From: Methylotenera versatilis 301
Lineage (GTDB): Bacteria > Pseudomonadota > Gammaproteobacteria > Burkholderiales > Methylophilaceae
Assembly (NCBI RefSeq): GCF_000093025.1
Contig: NC_014207.1
Coordinates: 124,001 to 188,000 of the forward strand
Length of the DNA: 64,000 nt
Reading direction: 5' to 3'
Part shown: positions 45,657 through 54,201 of the stretch, piece after piece
How the letters are laid out: each line of letters opens with the position of its first letter
How positions within the stretch are numbered: the first letter of the stretch is position 1
Notes under the pieces: generated by a model
The model's database searches: none
Seen by the model: the letters and a program-made list of their open reading frames with translations, nothing else
What the model was told of the DNA's origin: nothing
Position numbers and translations under genes: made by a program

Positions 45657-46070
45657 TTATTTGGTTGGAGTTAATGCAGTAAGTGTAGTTTCGACTTCAC
45701 TCAAGTGTGTCAGGCATCGGATAAATGAGTCATGGTTAATGACTTTATCCAGATGGTAATCAGCAGTAACTCTAAAATCTTTCATTTTACTTGCTTGATC
45801 TGCCATAAATTTTAAATTTTTCTTATTGTCTTCGTCTCTACATTTAGTTTTAAGCCTTAAGAACAAATTCGCGTGAGTAGTCTTTTGATTATTCGGTAAC
45901 TGATCTATTTCTTCTTTGGTAAAGGTGTCGCAGTAGGTATTGGCAGCCTGTTGGCAGTAATGATAAGCAGCATAATATGCTCTTCCAACCCCATTTCTTA
46001 AGCGAACTTCATTTGCAGTTTCACCAACGATTTGTCTGGCATAAGTCGCAATATCTTTTGCTGATAACAC
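45657..46070 (-). CDS. HEPN-like protein (cargo cassette, third gene)
   Basis: 137 aa, all-helical, starting with GTG at 46070. The segment NGVGRAYYAAYHYCQQAAN (about residues 26-44) looks like the helix of HEPN-type proteins (RxYYAxYH), a fold common in toxin, nuclease and defence systems. The canonical catalytic R-x4-6-H is not clearly present. It begins 5 bp after the stop of the preceding gene, so the two are coupled. Function unknown. Confidence 0.6.
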   Translation of the reverse strand: MLSAKDIATYARQIVGETANEVRLRNGVGRAYYAAYHYCQQAANTYCDTFTKEEIDQLPNNQKTTHANLFLRLKTKCRDEDNKKNLKFMADQASKMKDFRVTADYHLDKVINHDSFIRCLTHLSEVETTLTALTPTK

Positions 46071-46075
46071 GAGAA

Positions 46076-46651
46076 TTAGCCCATTGGATATACAGCAAAT
46101 AAAAGATTGTCAGGAGTATCATTCGCTCTATTAATCATTTCTTTTGTTAATTTAGTGTCCAACACTAGTGATTCTTCGAATGAAACATTTAACATAAATC
46201 TGATTGTTAAACTAATGGAATCCTCTTCAGGGTCTTCAACTAAAGAAGGAGCTACGACAATATCTTTATAGCTCATTTCTGCTAGTATGCCTTTCCCCAA
46301 ATTGATTAGTTGATTGCCATTTGCTCTTTCGACACCTACCTGATCAAAAGCTAATTGAATTGCATCAGCATTATTTATAATCAATGCATCTGTTGCTTTA
46401 ACTAAATATATAGGTGTTAGCTTAGCAGTATAGTTTAACGCTGATTCATTTTGAATTAGGTGGATTGGTAATGTTGGCAACACTAAGTTTTGATTATTCA
46501 GCTCACCACCAATAGTGATTAAGCTTGCACTTGTGATTCTTTGTTGATCAACAACATTTTTATAAATGTCATAATATTTTGCAGTTTGATCTGTTGCAAA
46601 GCCATGAAATTCTAAGTTTATGCGTGTGTATGAAGCAGCTTGAGTAAACAT
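46076..46651 (-). CDS. Unknown protein (cargo cassette, second gene)
   Basis: 191 aa from the ATG at 46651 (MFTQAASYTRINLEFHGFAT), chosen for GAGGG 6 nt upstream; a longer frame overlaps the first cassette gene. Alternating beta-like strands are suggested (YTAKLTPIYLVKATDALII, DSISLTIRFMLNVSF). No motif or membrane segment was recognised. It lies between the TIGR04255-like and HEPN-like genes. Confidence 0.7.
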   Translation of the reverse strand: MFTQAASYTRINLEFHGFATDQTAKYYDIYKNVVDQQRITSASLITIGGELNNQNLVLPTLPIHLIQNESALNYTAKLTPIYLVKATDALIINNADAIQLAFDQVGVERANGNQLINLGKGILAEMSYKDIVVAPSLVEDPEEDSISLTIRFMLNVSFEESLVLDTKLTKEMINRANDTPDNLLFAVYPMG

Positions 46652-46661
46652 AATGCCCTCT

Positions 46662-47483
46662 TTACTTTGGGAGTAAATTAATGGATCGCAAAGTTTCCTC
46701 ATTTAGAACTTCTCTAAATAAAGCCTTATTTGTGGAATGCAACATTTCAAAAGTTGTTGGAAGGGTTTCAAGCACTCTGCCTTTATCACTAATAGGTAAG
46801 GCAAGCATTAATCTATGAGCAGTAATGATTTGAACAGCATGACGGTCGGGTTGTTGTGGGTAAACGCTAACATTTAAATTATTTAAAACTTGCCCCTGAG
46901 TTTTATCTGGGGTAGGGCTAAACCAACCTGAGTGATTATGCCAAAATCCACTTGCACTAAGCAGTGAAACTGGAAGTCTTGTGTTATCCGTCGAAAAAAT
47001 AATATCAGATCTAAAGCCTTCTTTATTACCAGTAATGAAAAACTCATCTACATATTGAATGCCTACAACAGACACCCCAGGAACAGGACAAACGAATTCC
47101 ATAAATTCGCTGAGTATACTCAATGCCTTTTCAAACACTTCTTTCCAACCAGTATATTTATGGCATGTATATACCATTTGGTTGTTTTGAATGGCGAAAC
47201 TTAGCTCCAAACTTCCATCGTCAGTTACTCTTTGAAGAGTAAGCCCTTGGAGGCCAGTGGATTGATTAACATTAACGCTTTGATCATCTAGATTAATCGA
47301 TATCCCTTGAGCTTCAGTTTTGATAGGGAATAACTCTTTAAGTGAATGAGAGTTTTCGTAGTAATTTAATGCAGCTTGAGCAATATCGGATGAAATATGA
47401 GCCGGCAGCTCTAATACAAAAGACGCAGCTTGCACTGCGTGAGTGCTTCTAGCTGCTATAACATGACATCCGTTTAATTCCAT
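46662..47483 (-). CDS. TIGR04255-like protein (cargo cassette, first gene)
   Basis: 273 aa. The central segment YTGWKEVFEKALSILSEFMEFVCPVPGVSVVGIQYVDEF (about residues 108-148) resembles the core of TIGR04255 proteins (Y-x-W-x-x-F followed by the GIxYxDxF strand). GGTGA precedes the ATG. Function is unknown, although related proteins are often seen in mobile or defence-rich regions. It heads a tight three-gene operon (10 bp, then 5 bp gaps) at the attR end, the usual place for cargo. Confidence 0.65.
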   Translation of the reverse strand: MELNGCHVIAARSTHAVQAASFVLELPAHISSDIAQAALNYYENSHSLKELFPIKTEAQGISINLDDQSVNVNQSTGLQGLTLQRVTDDGSLELSFAIQNNQMVYTCHKYTGWKEVFEKALSILSEFMEFVCPVPGVSVVGIQYVDEFFITGNKEGFRSDIIFSTDNTRLPVSLLSASGFWHNHSGWFSPTPDKTQGQVLNNLNVSVYPQQPDRHAVQIITAHRLMLALPISDKGRVLETLPTTFEMLHSTNKALFREVLNEETLRSINLLPK

Positions 47484-47516
47484 TATTTCACCATTATGAA
47501 GGAAATTTTCATATAT

Positions 47517-47535
47517 GAATACTAGTACAGTATTC
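47517..47535. promoter_or_regulatory. Inverted repeat upstream of the cargo cassette
   Basis: GAATACT (47517-47523) and AGTATTC (47529-47535), spacer AGTAC, 33 bp before the first cassette gene. It is placed as an operator or promoter element. The region 47484-47723 holds no gene. Confidence 0.35.
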
Positions 47536-47593
47536 TTACAATAATAATACTATGAAAATAAATGCAAGAATAATCGATTAAGTGCATATATAG

Positions 47594-47667
47594 TGTCTAC
47601 TAAATGAAATTGCTATTCAAATGAAAGCATGTATTGGCAATATGAAATGATAGCAAAATAGTAGACA
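47594..47667. repeat. Two TAGTAGACA-type motifs next to attR
   Basis: TGTCTACTA (47594-47602) and TAGTAGACA (47659-47667) are the same 9-mer found as a palindrome beside attL. Placement at both ends fits arm-type integrase binding sites. Confidence 0.55.
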
Positions 47668-47723
47668 ATTAAAGTTAAGTTAATATTTAGTAATCAGATA
47701 CATATTGGAAATATGCAATAGGG

Positions 47724-47768
47724 TTGTGATTCCTGTTGTCGTGGGTTCGAGCCCCATCAGCCACCCCA
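47724..47768 (+). repeat. attR: 45-bp direct repeat of tRNA-His 3' end
   Basis: Exact copy of 39699-39743. It is a fragment only; the upstream half of the tRNA is missing, so it is not a functional tRNA gene. The region 47769-47990 after it is AT-rich and shows no gene. Confidence 0.93.
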
Positions 47769-47990
47769 AATCCTTTAAGCTAATAATTTCTTTATTATCT
47801 TTATCACATCATAAATTTTCATTAAGTGTTAGTAAGTCATTAAGATTAAATTACAGAATTAAGCGGTATTCTTACGCGTCTTTATTTAATAGCACAGTCA
47901 AACTTCCTGTAGTATTCAAATTTCAATCAATAACCAAGAGTTCATTTTAGATATTCTGTGAGTTAGGTCTAAGTGAATTGAGCGCTCATT

Positions 47991-49004
47991 TTGAATACTA
48001 TTAACACGCATTCGGTTTTAAATAAGCTGATTACACTCACAAATGAGCGCGACGTTTTGGCGCTTGAGCAATCCTTGGCAGAGGCGTTGTTTGAGTTGGT
48101 GGGCGCATCTGATGATGATAATGTTAAATCCGTTGTTATTTATCACCCTGACGACACCAGAAAGCAGCTGTTGCCGGCCATTGTTGTTGGTAAAAGCCCT
48201 GAGCAAGATAACTCCTCATTATCGTTTAAGCAATTGCTGATTGATTGTTTTAAATCAGGTGAATACTGCATATATGAGCAAGAGTGTGCCTCTCCCATTA
48301 GGCTGTACCCAGTTAAGAATGCAAAAGATCATACAGTTGCAATTATTGCGATAGAGGCAATGGTTTGTGGCTCTCACCTGCATGAAGTGATTAATTTGCT
48401 GTTAAAAATATATCAAAATTTCACGGGGCTTATTAACGATAATGAGCGCGACACTCTAACTGGTCTACTTAATCGTAAAACTTTTGATTTTAGAATCAAT
48501 AAGATTTTGGTGCAGATGCAAGAAGCCGCTAAGCTCCAGAGCGATAAAGCTGATCAAGTGTATTTTTTAGCGATTTTTGATATTGACCATTTTAAGCGGG
48601 TGAACGATGAGTTTGGTCATTTGATTGGTGATGAGGTCTTGCTTTTATTTTCTCAGTTAATGACGCAAACTTTCAGAAGCAATGATCCAATCTTTCGCTT
48701 TGGTGGTGAGGAGTTCGTAGGTGTATTTGAGTGCTCAAGCCATGATGATATTCCCAATATTCTCAATCGATTTAGAGAAAAAGTGGGCCAGTTTAACTTT
48801 CCTCAGGTTGGCAAAGTGACCGTGAGTGCAGGTTATACCGAGATTTTTACATATGGTCTACCGAGTCAGTTAATTGATCACGCGGATTTAGCACTTTACT
48901 TTGCAAAAAACAACGGGCGAAACAGGATCTGCTTTTATGAGCAGCTGATAGCCGATGGTGACTTGCAGGAAAATAAAAAAGAAGGTGATATAGAGCTCTT
49001 TTAA
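47991..49004 (+). CDS. Diguanylate cyclase (GGDEF domain)
   Basis: 337 aa, cytoplasmic. The N-terminal ~150 residues are an unassigned, GAF-like sensory region (NVKSVVIYHPDDTRKQLLPAIVVGK). The GGDEF domain begins at NERDTLTGLLNRKTFD (about residue 151). Its metal site is FDIDHFKRVNDEFGH, and the active site is FRFGGEEFVGVF, a functional GGEEF. RSND, five residues before it, fits the RxxD inhibitory site. The start is uncertain: TTG at 47991 with no clear Shine-Dalgarno. It lies next to a pilus operon whose ATPase has a c-di-GMP-binding motif, suggesting it feeds that machine. Confidence 0.88.
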   Translation: MNTINTHSVLNKLITLTNERDVLALEQSLAEALFELVGASDDDNVKSVVIYHPDDTRKQLLPAIVVGKSPEQDNSSLSFKQLLIDCFKSGEYCIYEQECASPIRLYPVKNAKDHTVAIIAIEAMVCGSHLHEVINLLLKIYQNFTGLINDNERDTLTGLLNRKTFDFRINKILVQMQEAAKLQSDKADQVYFLAIFDIDHFKRVNDEFGHLIGDEVLLLFSQLMTQTFRSNDPIFRFGGEEFVGVFECSSHDDIPNILNRFREKVGQFNFPQVGKVTVSAGYTEIFTYGLPSQLIDHADLALYFAKNNGRNRICFYEQLIADGDLQENKKEGDIELF

Positions 49005-49197
49005 TCTAAGTTTTAATGATTAAGGGTTTGCTTGTGTCCACATAGCCTAGCGTTGCTTATCTGCGATGTCCTAAGATCTAATCCCATCAACTAAAATGTT
49101 AACATTCATATGGCAAAATAATTGATACATATGGCCTTTCAGGCTATAGTGGTATTGATTGTTGAAGTTGTTAAATTTTATGTAAAGGTCTAAATTG

Positions 49198-50631
49198 ATG
49201 GCGGCACTTCGTCCAGTGTTAATGATTATTGATGATGATCCTTTAATTACGGATACACTGCACTTCGTGCTGAGTAAGCACTTTGAAGTGTGTGTCGCAG
49301 AGTCGTATGCACAGCTAAAAAGTTTACTTCAGCAGCAAGATAGTATGCCAGCCTTGGCATTGGTTGATTTGGGTCTGCCTCCATCACCACACACGCCTGA
49401 AGAGGGCTTTAAAGTTATAAGCGCGTTGCTCGCGCATTCTCCTACAATTAAAATTCATGTACTTTCCGGTCAAAGTGACGATGCTAACGTCAAGCGTGCG
49501 TTGACTTTAGGTGCGGTAGATTTTATTGCTAAACCTTGCGATGTAGAAAAACTCAAAGACATGTTGCTTCAGTCGCTCAAGGTGCAAGATGTTGAGCTTA
49601 ATGAGGTTAAGGCTGAACTAGAATTCGATGGTTTATTGGGTGATAGTCTGCCTATGCAAGCATTGCGCATGCAAATTACACAATTTGCTGATTCACCTTT
49701 TCCTGTATTAATTGAGGGTGAATCTGGCAGTGGTAAAGAGCTGGTGGCAGGTAGTTTTCATCACGCGAGTAAACGAGTGCTGCATCCATATTTGTCTGTT
49801 AACTGCGCTGCAATTTCACCATTGTTGGCTGAATCTATATTGTTTGGGCATACAAAAGGCGCGTTTACTGGCGCTATCGCTGCGCATGCGGGCTATTTTG
49901 AAGATGCTAGCGAGGGTACGCTTTTCTTAGATGAAATTGGCGAATTGCCTTTAGAGTTGCAGGCCAAATTGCTGCGCGTGCTTGAAAATGGTGAGTATCA
50001 ACGTATTGGTGAAACGCAAACGCGTAAAAGTCAGGCGCGTATTGTTGCCGCAACTAACCGTGACCTACGTGCAGAAGTTCGTGCGGGTAAATTCAGATCT
50101 GATTTATATCATCGCTTGAGTGTATTTGCCGTGCATGTGCCGCCTGTAAGAGATTTGGGTGATGATAAGCATTTGCTGCGTGAACATTTCACTCAATTTT
50201 ATGCACAACAGATAGGTCAGGCGCCATTTGTATTAGATGAAGCTGCGCAAGCGCGTTGGCTGGATTATAAATTCCCAGGTAATGTGCGTGAGCTCAGAAA
50301 CATCGTGATTCGCTTAATCGCGAAATATTCTGGTAAAACGCTTAATGCGACGCAATTGGTTGCCGAGTTTGATTTATCTGAGCCGGAGTCATCCGGCTCG
50401 AGCGGTGAGCCATTAAATATTAACGATGCTGCAGGCATGACAGCGCAAGCGCAGCGCCATTTGCAGCGTCAAGCCAATGTGAGTTTAGACTCGGTACTTA
50501 AGAGCTGGGAGCGCGCTTATATTGAAGCGGCAATGCAAATGACGCATGGCAATTTAAGCCAAGCGGCGAAGTTGCTCAATGTGAATCGCACAACGCTGTA
50601 TAGCCGTATGAGCACCACTGACGAAAACTAG
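49198..50631 (+). CDS. Sigma-54-dependent response regulator
   Basis: NtrC-type activator, 477 aa. The receiver domain (residues 1-120) has acidic residues IIDDDP and the phosphoacceptor Asp near residue 57 in LVDLGLP. The AAA+ domain contains Walker A GESGSGKE, the sigma-54 contact motif GAFTGA, Walker B GTLFLDEIGELP and the R-finger region. The C-terminal Fis-type HTH is GNLSQAAKLLNVNRTTLYSRM. ATG at 49198 is preferred over the TTG immediately before it. No histidine kinase is adjacent. It is similar to PEP-CTERM-type PrsR regulators; its target is probably the pilus operon that follows. Confidence 0.93.
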   Translation: MAALRPVLMIIDDDPLITDTLHFVLSKHFEVCVAESYAQLKSLLQQQDSMPALALVDLGLPPSPHTPEEGFKVISALLAHSPTIKIHVLSGQSDDANVKRALTLGAVDFIAKPCDVEKLKDMLLQSLKVQDVELNEVKAELEFDGLLGDSLPMQALRMQITQFADSPFPVLIEGESGSGKELVAGSFHHASKRVLHPYLSVNCAAISPLLAESILFGHTKGAFTGAIAAHAGYFEDASEGTLFLDEIGELPLELQAKLLRVLENGEYQRIGETQTRKSQARIVAATNRDLRAEVRAGKFRSDLYHRLSVFAVHVPPVRDLGDDKHLLREHFTQFYAQQIGQAPFVLDEAAQARWLDYKFPGNVRELRNIVIRLIAKYSGKTLNATQLVAEFDLSEPESSGSSGEPLNINDAAGMTAQAQRHLQRQANVSLDSVLKSWERAYIEAAMQMTHGNLSQAAKLLNVNRTTLYSRMSTTDEN

Positions 50632-50651
50632 AACATACCAACGGAAACAAT

Positions 50652-52211
50652 TTGTATTACCCACACTTTGGCTTAAAAGAGCCGCCATTCAAAATCACCC
50701 CGAATACGGATTTTTTCTTCTCGGGCGGTAATCGTGGCGCAGTGTTAGATGCACTGGTTTATGCCATCACCAACGGCGAAGGCATCATCAAAGTAGTCGG
50801 CGAAGTCGGCAGCGGCAAAACGATGCTTTGTCGCATGTTGCAAACCATACTGCCAGAGAAAGTTGAGAGCGTTTATTTAGCTAACCCAAGTGTGGCGCCA
50901 GAAGATGTGTTGCATGCAATTGCTTTTGAGCTGCAACTCAAAGTGCCTAAGAATGCGGATCGCTTAAAAGTGATGCAGTTGCTGCAGGCACATTTGCTCA
51001 ATCGCCATGCTGAGGGTCGGCAAGTGGTGATTTTTGTCGAAGAAGCGCAAGGTATGCCACTGGCGACGCTAGAGGAAATCCGGCTGCTATCCAACTTAGA
51101 AACCAAGCAAGATAAGCTGCTGCAAATCGTGTTATTTGGACAGCCAGAGCTTGATGTCAACCTGAGTGAGGCACATATTCGCCAGTTACGCGAACGCATT
51201 ACTCATAGCTTTCATTTAGAGCCTTTGGGTACTAAAGATATAGGCGAGTACCTGATTTTGCGGCTACGTGCAGCTGGGTATCATGGACCGCATCTATTTT
51301 CTGCTGCGGCGATTAAAAAGCTTTCAGCCGCGGCAGAGGGTTTGGCGCGACGTGTCAATATCTTGGCAGATAAATCATTATTAGCCGCTTATGCGGACAA
51401 TGTTTATCAGGTCACACCAAAACATGTGAAAGCAGCCATTCAAGACAGCGAGTTTGGCCGTAAAACAACCAACTACAAACAATACTTTATAGGTGCAAGT
51501 TTGTTGATAGGCCTTTTGGCAATAGTGATGTGCTATGCATGGTGGCAATATCAACATCAGGCAAAAGCTCCAGCAGCCAATAATATAGTGACTGCTGTTC
51601 AGCCCCAAAAAGCAAAAATTGAAGCACCAGTGGCTGCTGTTAGTCCGCCTGCGATGACTAATGCAGCGTCGTCGGGTACAACCTCTGCAGTTATCGAGGC
51701 GCCCACCACGGCGACAGCTTCAAGTTCAACGGCCTCCACACATGTCATTCAGCCAGTCAGCAATAATCAAACAGTAACTGCGCCAGTTTCGCCAACTACA
51801 ACAGCGTCAACTCCCGCACCAGCCGCACCCGTAAATATAGTTGAAACCAAAAATTTGGTAGACAAGCGTTTAGAGGTCACTAAAAGTCATTTGTTAAACG
51901 CTCCGCCCAGTACGATTACATTGCAAATTAAGTCGCTACCAACAGATGCAAAGCTAAAGGGTGAGCAAAAGAAAGATGATCAATTAAAAGCGGAGCTGGA
52001 TAGAATTAGCCAGCAATTAGAGATAGATAATATTTATTTATATCGAAAAATCCAAAATGGTGAAACATATACTGTGATTTTGTATGGTGAATTTGCCGAG
52101 CGCAGCGAAGCGCTAGCCGCACTTAAAAATCTGCCAACACCAATAAAAAATAGCAAGCCTTACTTACGCACTTTTGCCGGTATTAATAAAGATATTGATC
52201 AAATGCAATAA
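50652..52211 (+). CDS. MshM/ExeA-like AAA ATPase with membrane helix and SPOR-like C-terminus
   Basis: 519 aa, start TTG (MYYPHFGLKEPPFKITPN fits the ExeA/MshM family). The AAA ATPase has Walker A GEVGSGKT (near residue 52) and Walker B VVIFVEEAQ. One membrane helix, YFIGASLLIGLLAIVMCYAWW, lies near residue 285. A Pro/Ala/Thr-rich linker and a C-terminal domain (YTVILYGEFAERSEALAALKNLP) resembling SPOR peptidoglycan-binding domains follow. Such proteins help assemble secretins through the cell wall. Immediately upstream of the secretin gene, as in MSHA loci. Confidence 0.88.
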   Translation: MYYPHFGLKEPPFKITPNTDFFFSGGNRGAVLDALVYAITNGEGIIKVVGEVGSGKTMLCRMLQTILPEKVESVYLANPSVAPEDVLHAIAFELQLKVPKNADRLKVMQLLQAHLLNRHAEGRQVVIFVEEAQGMPLATLEEIRLLSNLETKQDKLLQIVLFGQPELDVNLSEAHIRQLRERITHSFHLEPLGTKDIGEYLILRLRAAGYHGPHLFSAAAIKKLSAAAEGLARRVNILADKSLLAAYADNVYQVTPKHVKAAIQDSEFGRKTTNYKQYFIGASLLIGLLAIVMCYAWWQYQHQAKAPAANNIVTAVQPQKAKIEAPVAAVSPPAMTNAASSGTTSAVIEAPTTATASSSTASTHVIQPVSNNQTVTAPVSPTTTASTPAPAAPVNIVETKNLVDKRLEVTKSHLLNAPPSTITLQIKSLPTDAKLKGEQKKDDQLKAELDRISQQLEIDNIYLYRKIQNGETYTVILYGEFAERSEALAALKNLPTPIKNSKPYLRTFAGINKDIDQMQ

Positions 52212-52330
52212 ATACAGCACGTAACTTATTGTAAACATTTAATATTCTGTTCATATTTCTTGCTTTTTTTGAGTTATTATGCAAAATATACAAAAGAATG
52301 TAATTTAAGCAATAAGCTGGGGGTGGGACT

Positions 52331-54193
52331 GTGCTAAACAACAAACAAATATTAGGGCATTTATGCATGATGCTTGTTTTAGGCATGTCTGCATGCGCGC
52401 ACCAGTCTAAAATCACCCCTTCAAATGGCCATATTGACGGACAAAATACTACCAAGCATCAAGCTGAAGTGCAATCAGGTTCAAATAACACTGTAGACGG
52501 CAAACCAGTAACAGCCAATATCCCTAAACCTGTTACCAATAATACCTATCTGCCCCCACCAAAACCAAAGGCTAAAGCACAGCTTTACAGCATCGTTGTT
52601 TACGATACGCCCGTTAAAGAAGTGCTATTCGCCATTGCACGTGATAGCAAACTTAATATTGATATTCACCCTTCAATACAAGGTAGAGTCACTCTGAATG
52701 CCGTAGATCAAACCTTACCTGCCATATTGGAGCGTTTATCTAAGCAGGTGGATTTGACGTACAAGCTTCAGAATGATGTATTAACAATTACACCAGATCA
52801 GCCCGTATTGCGCTCTTACAAAATTGACTATGTGAATATGTCACGTGATACGACAGGTTTTATTGGTGCAGACGGTCAAATTTCAAGTACTTCACAAATT
52901 TCAGGCGCTAGTGGGACAGCAAGCAGTAGCGCAGGCAATGGCGCAAATAACAGCTCACGCACTTCAGTGACTAGTGAGTCTAAAAGTCATTTTTGGGAAA
53001 CTTTGGAAAAAAATCTAAAAGATATATTGGCTGAAACAGATAAAGAGGTGCTTATTACTCGATCTGGCAATACAAGTAAGTCGAACGAAAAAGCAAAAGC
53101 AGGTGTTTCTAGTAAAACTTCAGATACTGATACAGCTAATTCTGCAGAGGCAAAGCGTGAAAAAGAAGAGGATAGGAACGAATACAAAACACTGTTTGCT
53201 GGCACTGTAATTGTAAATCGTGAGGCTGGAATCATTAACGTAAGAGCTACTAATAAACAGCACGAAAAAATACAAGAGTTTATTGATAAGGTTATGGGGA
53301 GTGCTAAAAAACAGGTGCTTATCGAGGCAACGATTGTTGAGGTTACATTAAATGATGGGTATAAGGCGGGGATTGACTGGAGCCGTTTAGGTAGTTTGGG
53401 TAGTGCGGGCTTTGTATTTAAACAAGCGTTAGGCCCTCAGTTGGGTGCGGTTAATAGTGCTGCAAATGTAACACTTAGCTCTTCTGGAATCATCGCGGGA
53501 TATACAAACGGCAACCGTGGAATTTTAAGTTCGGTTCAATTATTAGAGCAGTTTGGAAACACTAAGGTTTTGTCTAGTCCAAAGCTTATGGTTCTAAATA
53601 ATCAAACTGCGGTTCTTAAAGTGGTTGATAATTTAGTTTATTTTACGGTTCAGTCACAGATATCGCAGTCAGCCAGTGGAGTTGCAGGTACAAATTTGCA
53701 ATCTGTTACAACTACGCCAAATACGGTGCCTGTAGGGGTTGTAATGAGCGTTACACCGCAAATTAACGATACTGGAAATGTGAATATTAATGTAAGGCCG
53801 ACAATCACCAGTCTTATTAGATACGTGCCAGACCCAAATCCTCAAATTCAAAAAAGTCCAGACTTTCAAGGAATTCCTGAAATAAGAACTCGTGAGATGG
53901 AGTCTTTACTTCAAATCAGCAGCGGTAACATTGCGGTGCTTGGAGGGTTGATGCAAGATGAAATCAAAAACAGCACAGAGGCAGTGCCAGGCTTGAGTAA
54001 GGTTCCTGGTGTAGGTAAGGTTTTTCAAGGTAAAAACGACTCAAATCAAAAAACTGAATTAGTTATTTTTTTACGTCCTACGGTAATCCCAAATGCAAGT
54101 CTAGAGAGTGATGAACTGGCTCACTACAAACAGTATTTACCGACTCAAGCGCTTGAGAGAGCTTCAGAAGCTGAAGCCGAAAATGAAAGGTAA
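52331..54193 (+). CDS. MshL-like secretin (outer-membrane pilus channel)
   Basis: 620 aa lipoprotein secretin. The start is GTG at 52331 with a G-rich Shine-Dalgarno. The lipobox LGMSAC puts Cys at residue 21. An STN/N0-like domain (YSIVVYDTPVKEVLFAIARD, about residues 85-150) is followed by a Ser/Thr/Lys-rich insertion of about 90 residues (about 180-270), then N-domain and secretin core (QVLIEATIVEVTLNDGYKAGIDW through LVIFLRPTVIPN). It forms the ring in the outer membrane. The low-complexity insert is longer than I recall for MshL and its function is unknown. Confidence 0.92.
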   Translation: MLNNKQILGHLCMMLVLGMSACAHQSKITPSNGHIDGQNTTKHQAEVQSGSNNTVDGKPVTANIPKPVTNNTYLPPPKPKAKAQLYSIVVYDTPVKEVLFAIARDSKLNIDIHPSIQGRVTLNAVDQTLPAILERLSKQVDLTYKLQNDVLTITPDQPVLRSYKIDYVNMSRDTTGFIGADGQISSTSQISGASGTASSSAGNGANNSSRTSVTSESKSHFWETLEKNLKDILAETDKEVLITRSGNTSKSNEKAKAGVSSKTSDTDTANSAEAKREKEEDRNEYKTLFAGTVIVNREAGIINVRATNKQHEKIQEFIDKVMGSAKKQVLIEATIVEVTLNDGYKAGIDWSRLGSLGSAGFVFKQALGPQLGAVNSAANVTLSSSGIIAGYTNGNRGILSSVQLLEQFGNTKVLSSPKLMVLNNQTAVLKVVDNLVYFTVQSQISQSASGVAGTNLQSVTTTPNTVPVGVVMSVTPQINDTGNVNINVRPTITSLIRYVPDPNPQIQKSPDFQGIPEIRTREMESLLQISSGNIAVLGGLMQDEIKNSTEAVPGLSKVPGVGKVFQGKNDSNQKTELVIFLRPTVIPNASLESDELAHYKQYLPTQALERASEAEAENER

Positions 54194-54201
54194 ACTTTTA
54201 T

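Larger units (their letters stand above)
39699..47768. mobile_element. Integrated element of about 8 kb in tRNA-His, with rolling-circle Rep and integrase
   Basis: Bounded by 45-bp att repeats. Minus-strand genes in order of transcription are: a cargo cassette (46662-47483, 46076-46651, 45657-46070), a CI-like regulator (44808-45479), then an early operon (HTH protein, small membrane peptide, unknown, Rep, HTH/DUF3653-like, 57-aa peptide, DUF4224 protein, integrase). No capsid, tail, relaxase or conjugation gene is visible. It therefore looks like a satellite or mobilisable element replicating by rolling circle, related in gene content to filamentous phages and their satellites. The life style is inferred. 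Confidence 0.85.

Noticed and set aside
47724-47768. Second tRNA-His gene
   Set aside because: Only the 3' half is present; it is the att repeat.
39744-47768. Insertion sequences or CRISPR arrays
   Set aside because: No transposase, terminal inverted repeats or regularly spaced repeats were seen.
47705-47950. Open frame across attR
   Set aside because: It starts within the tRNA fragment and continues into AT-rich noncoding DNA; no Shine-Dalgarno or family.
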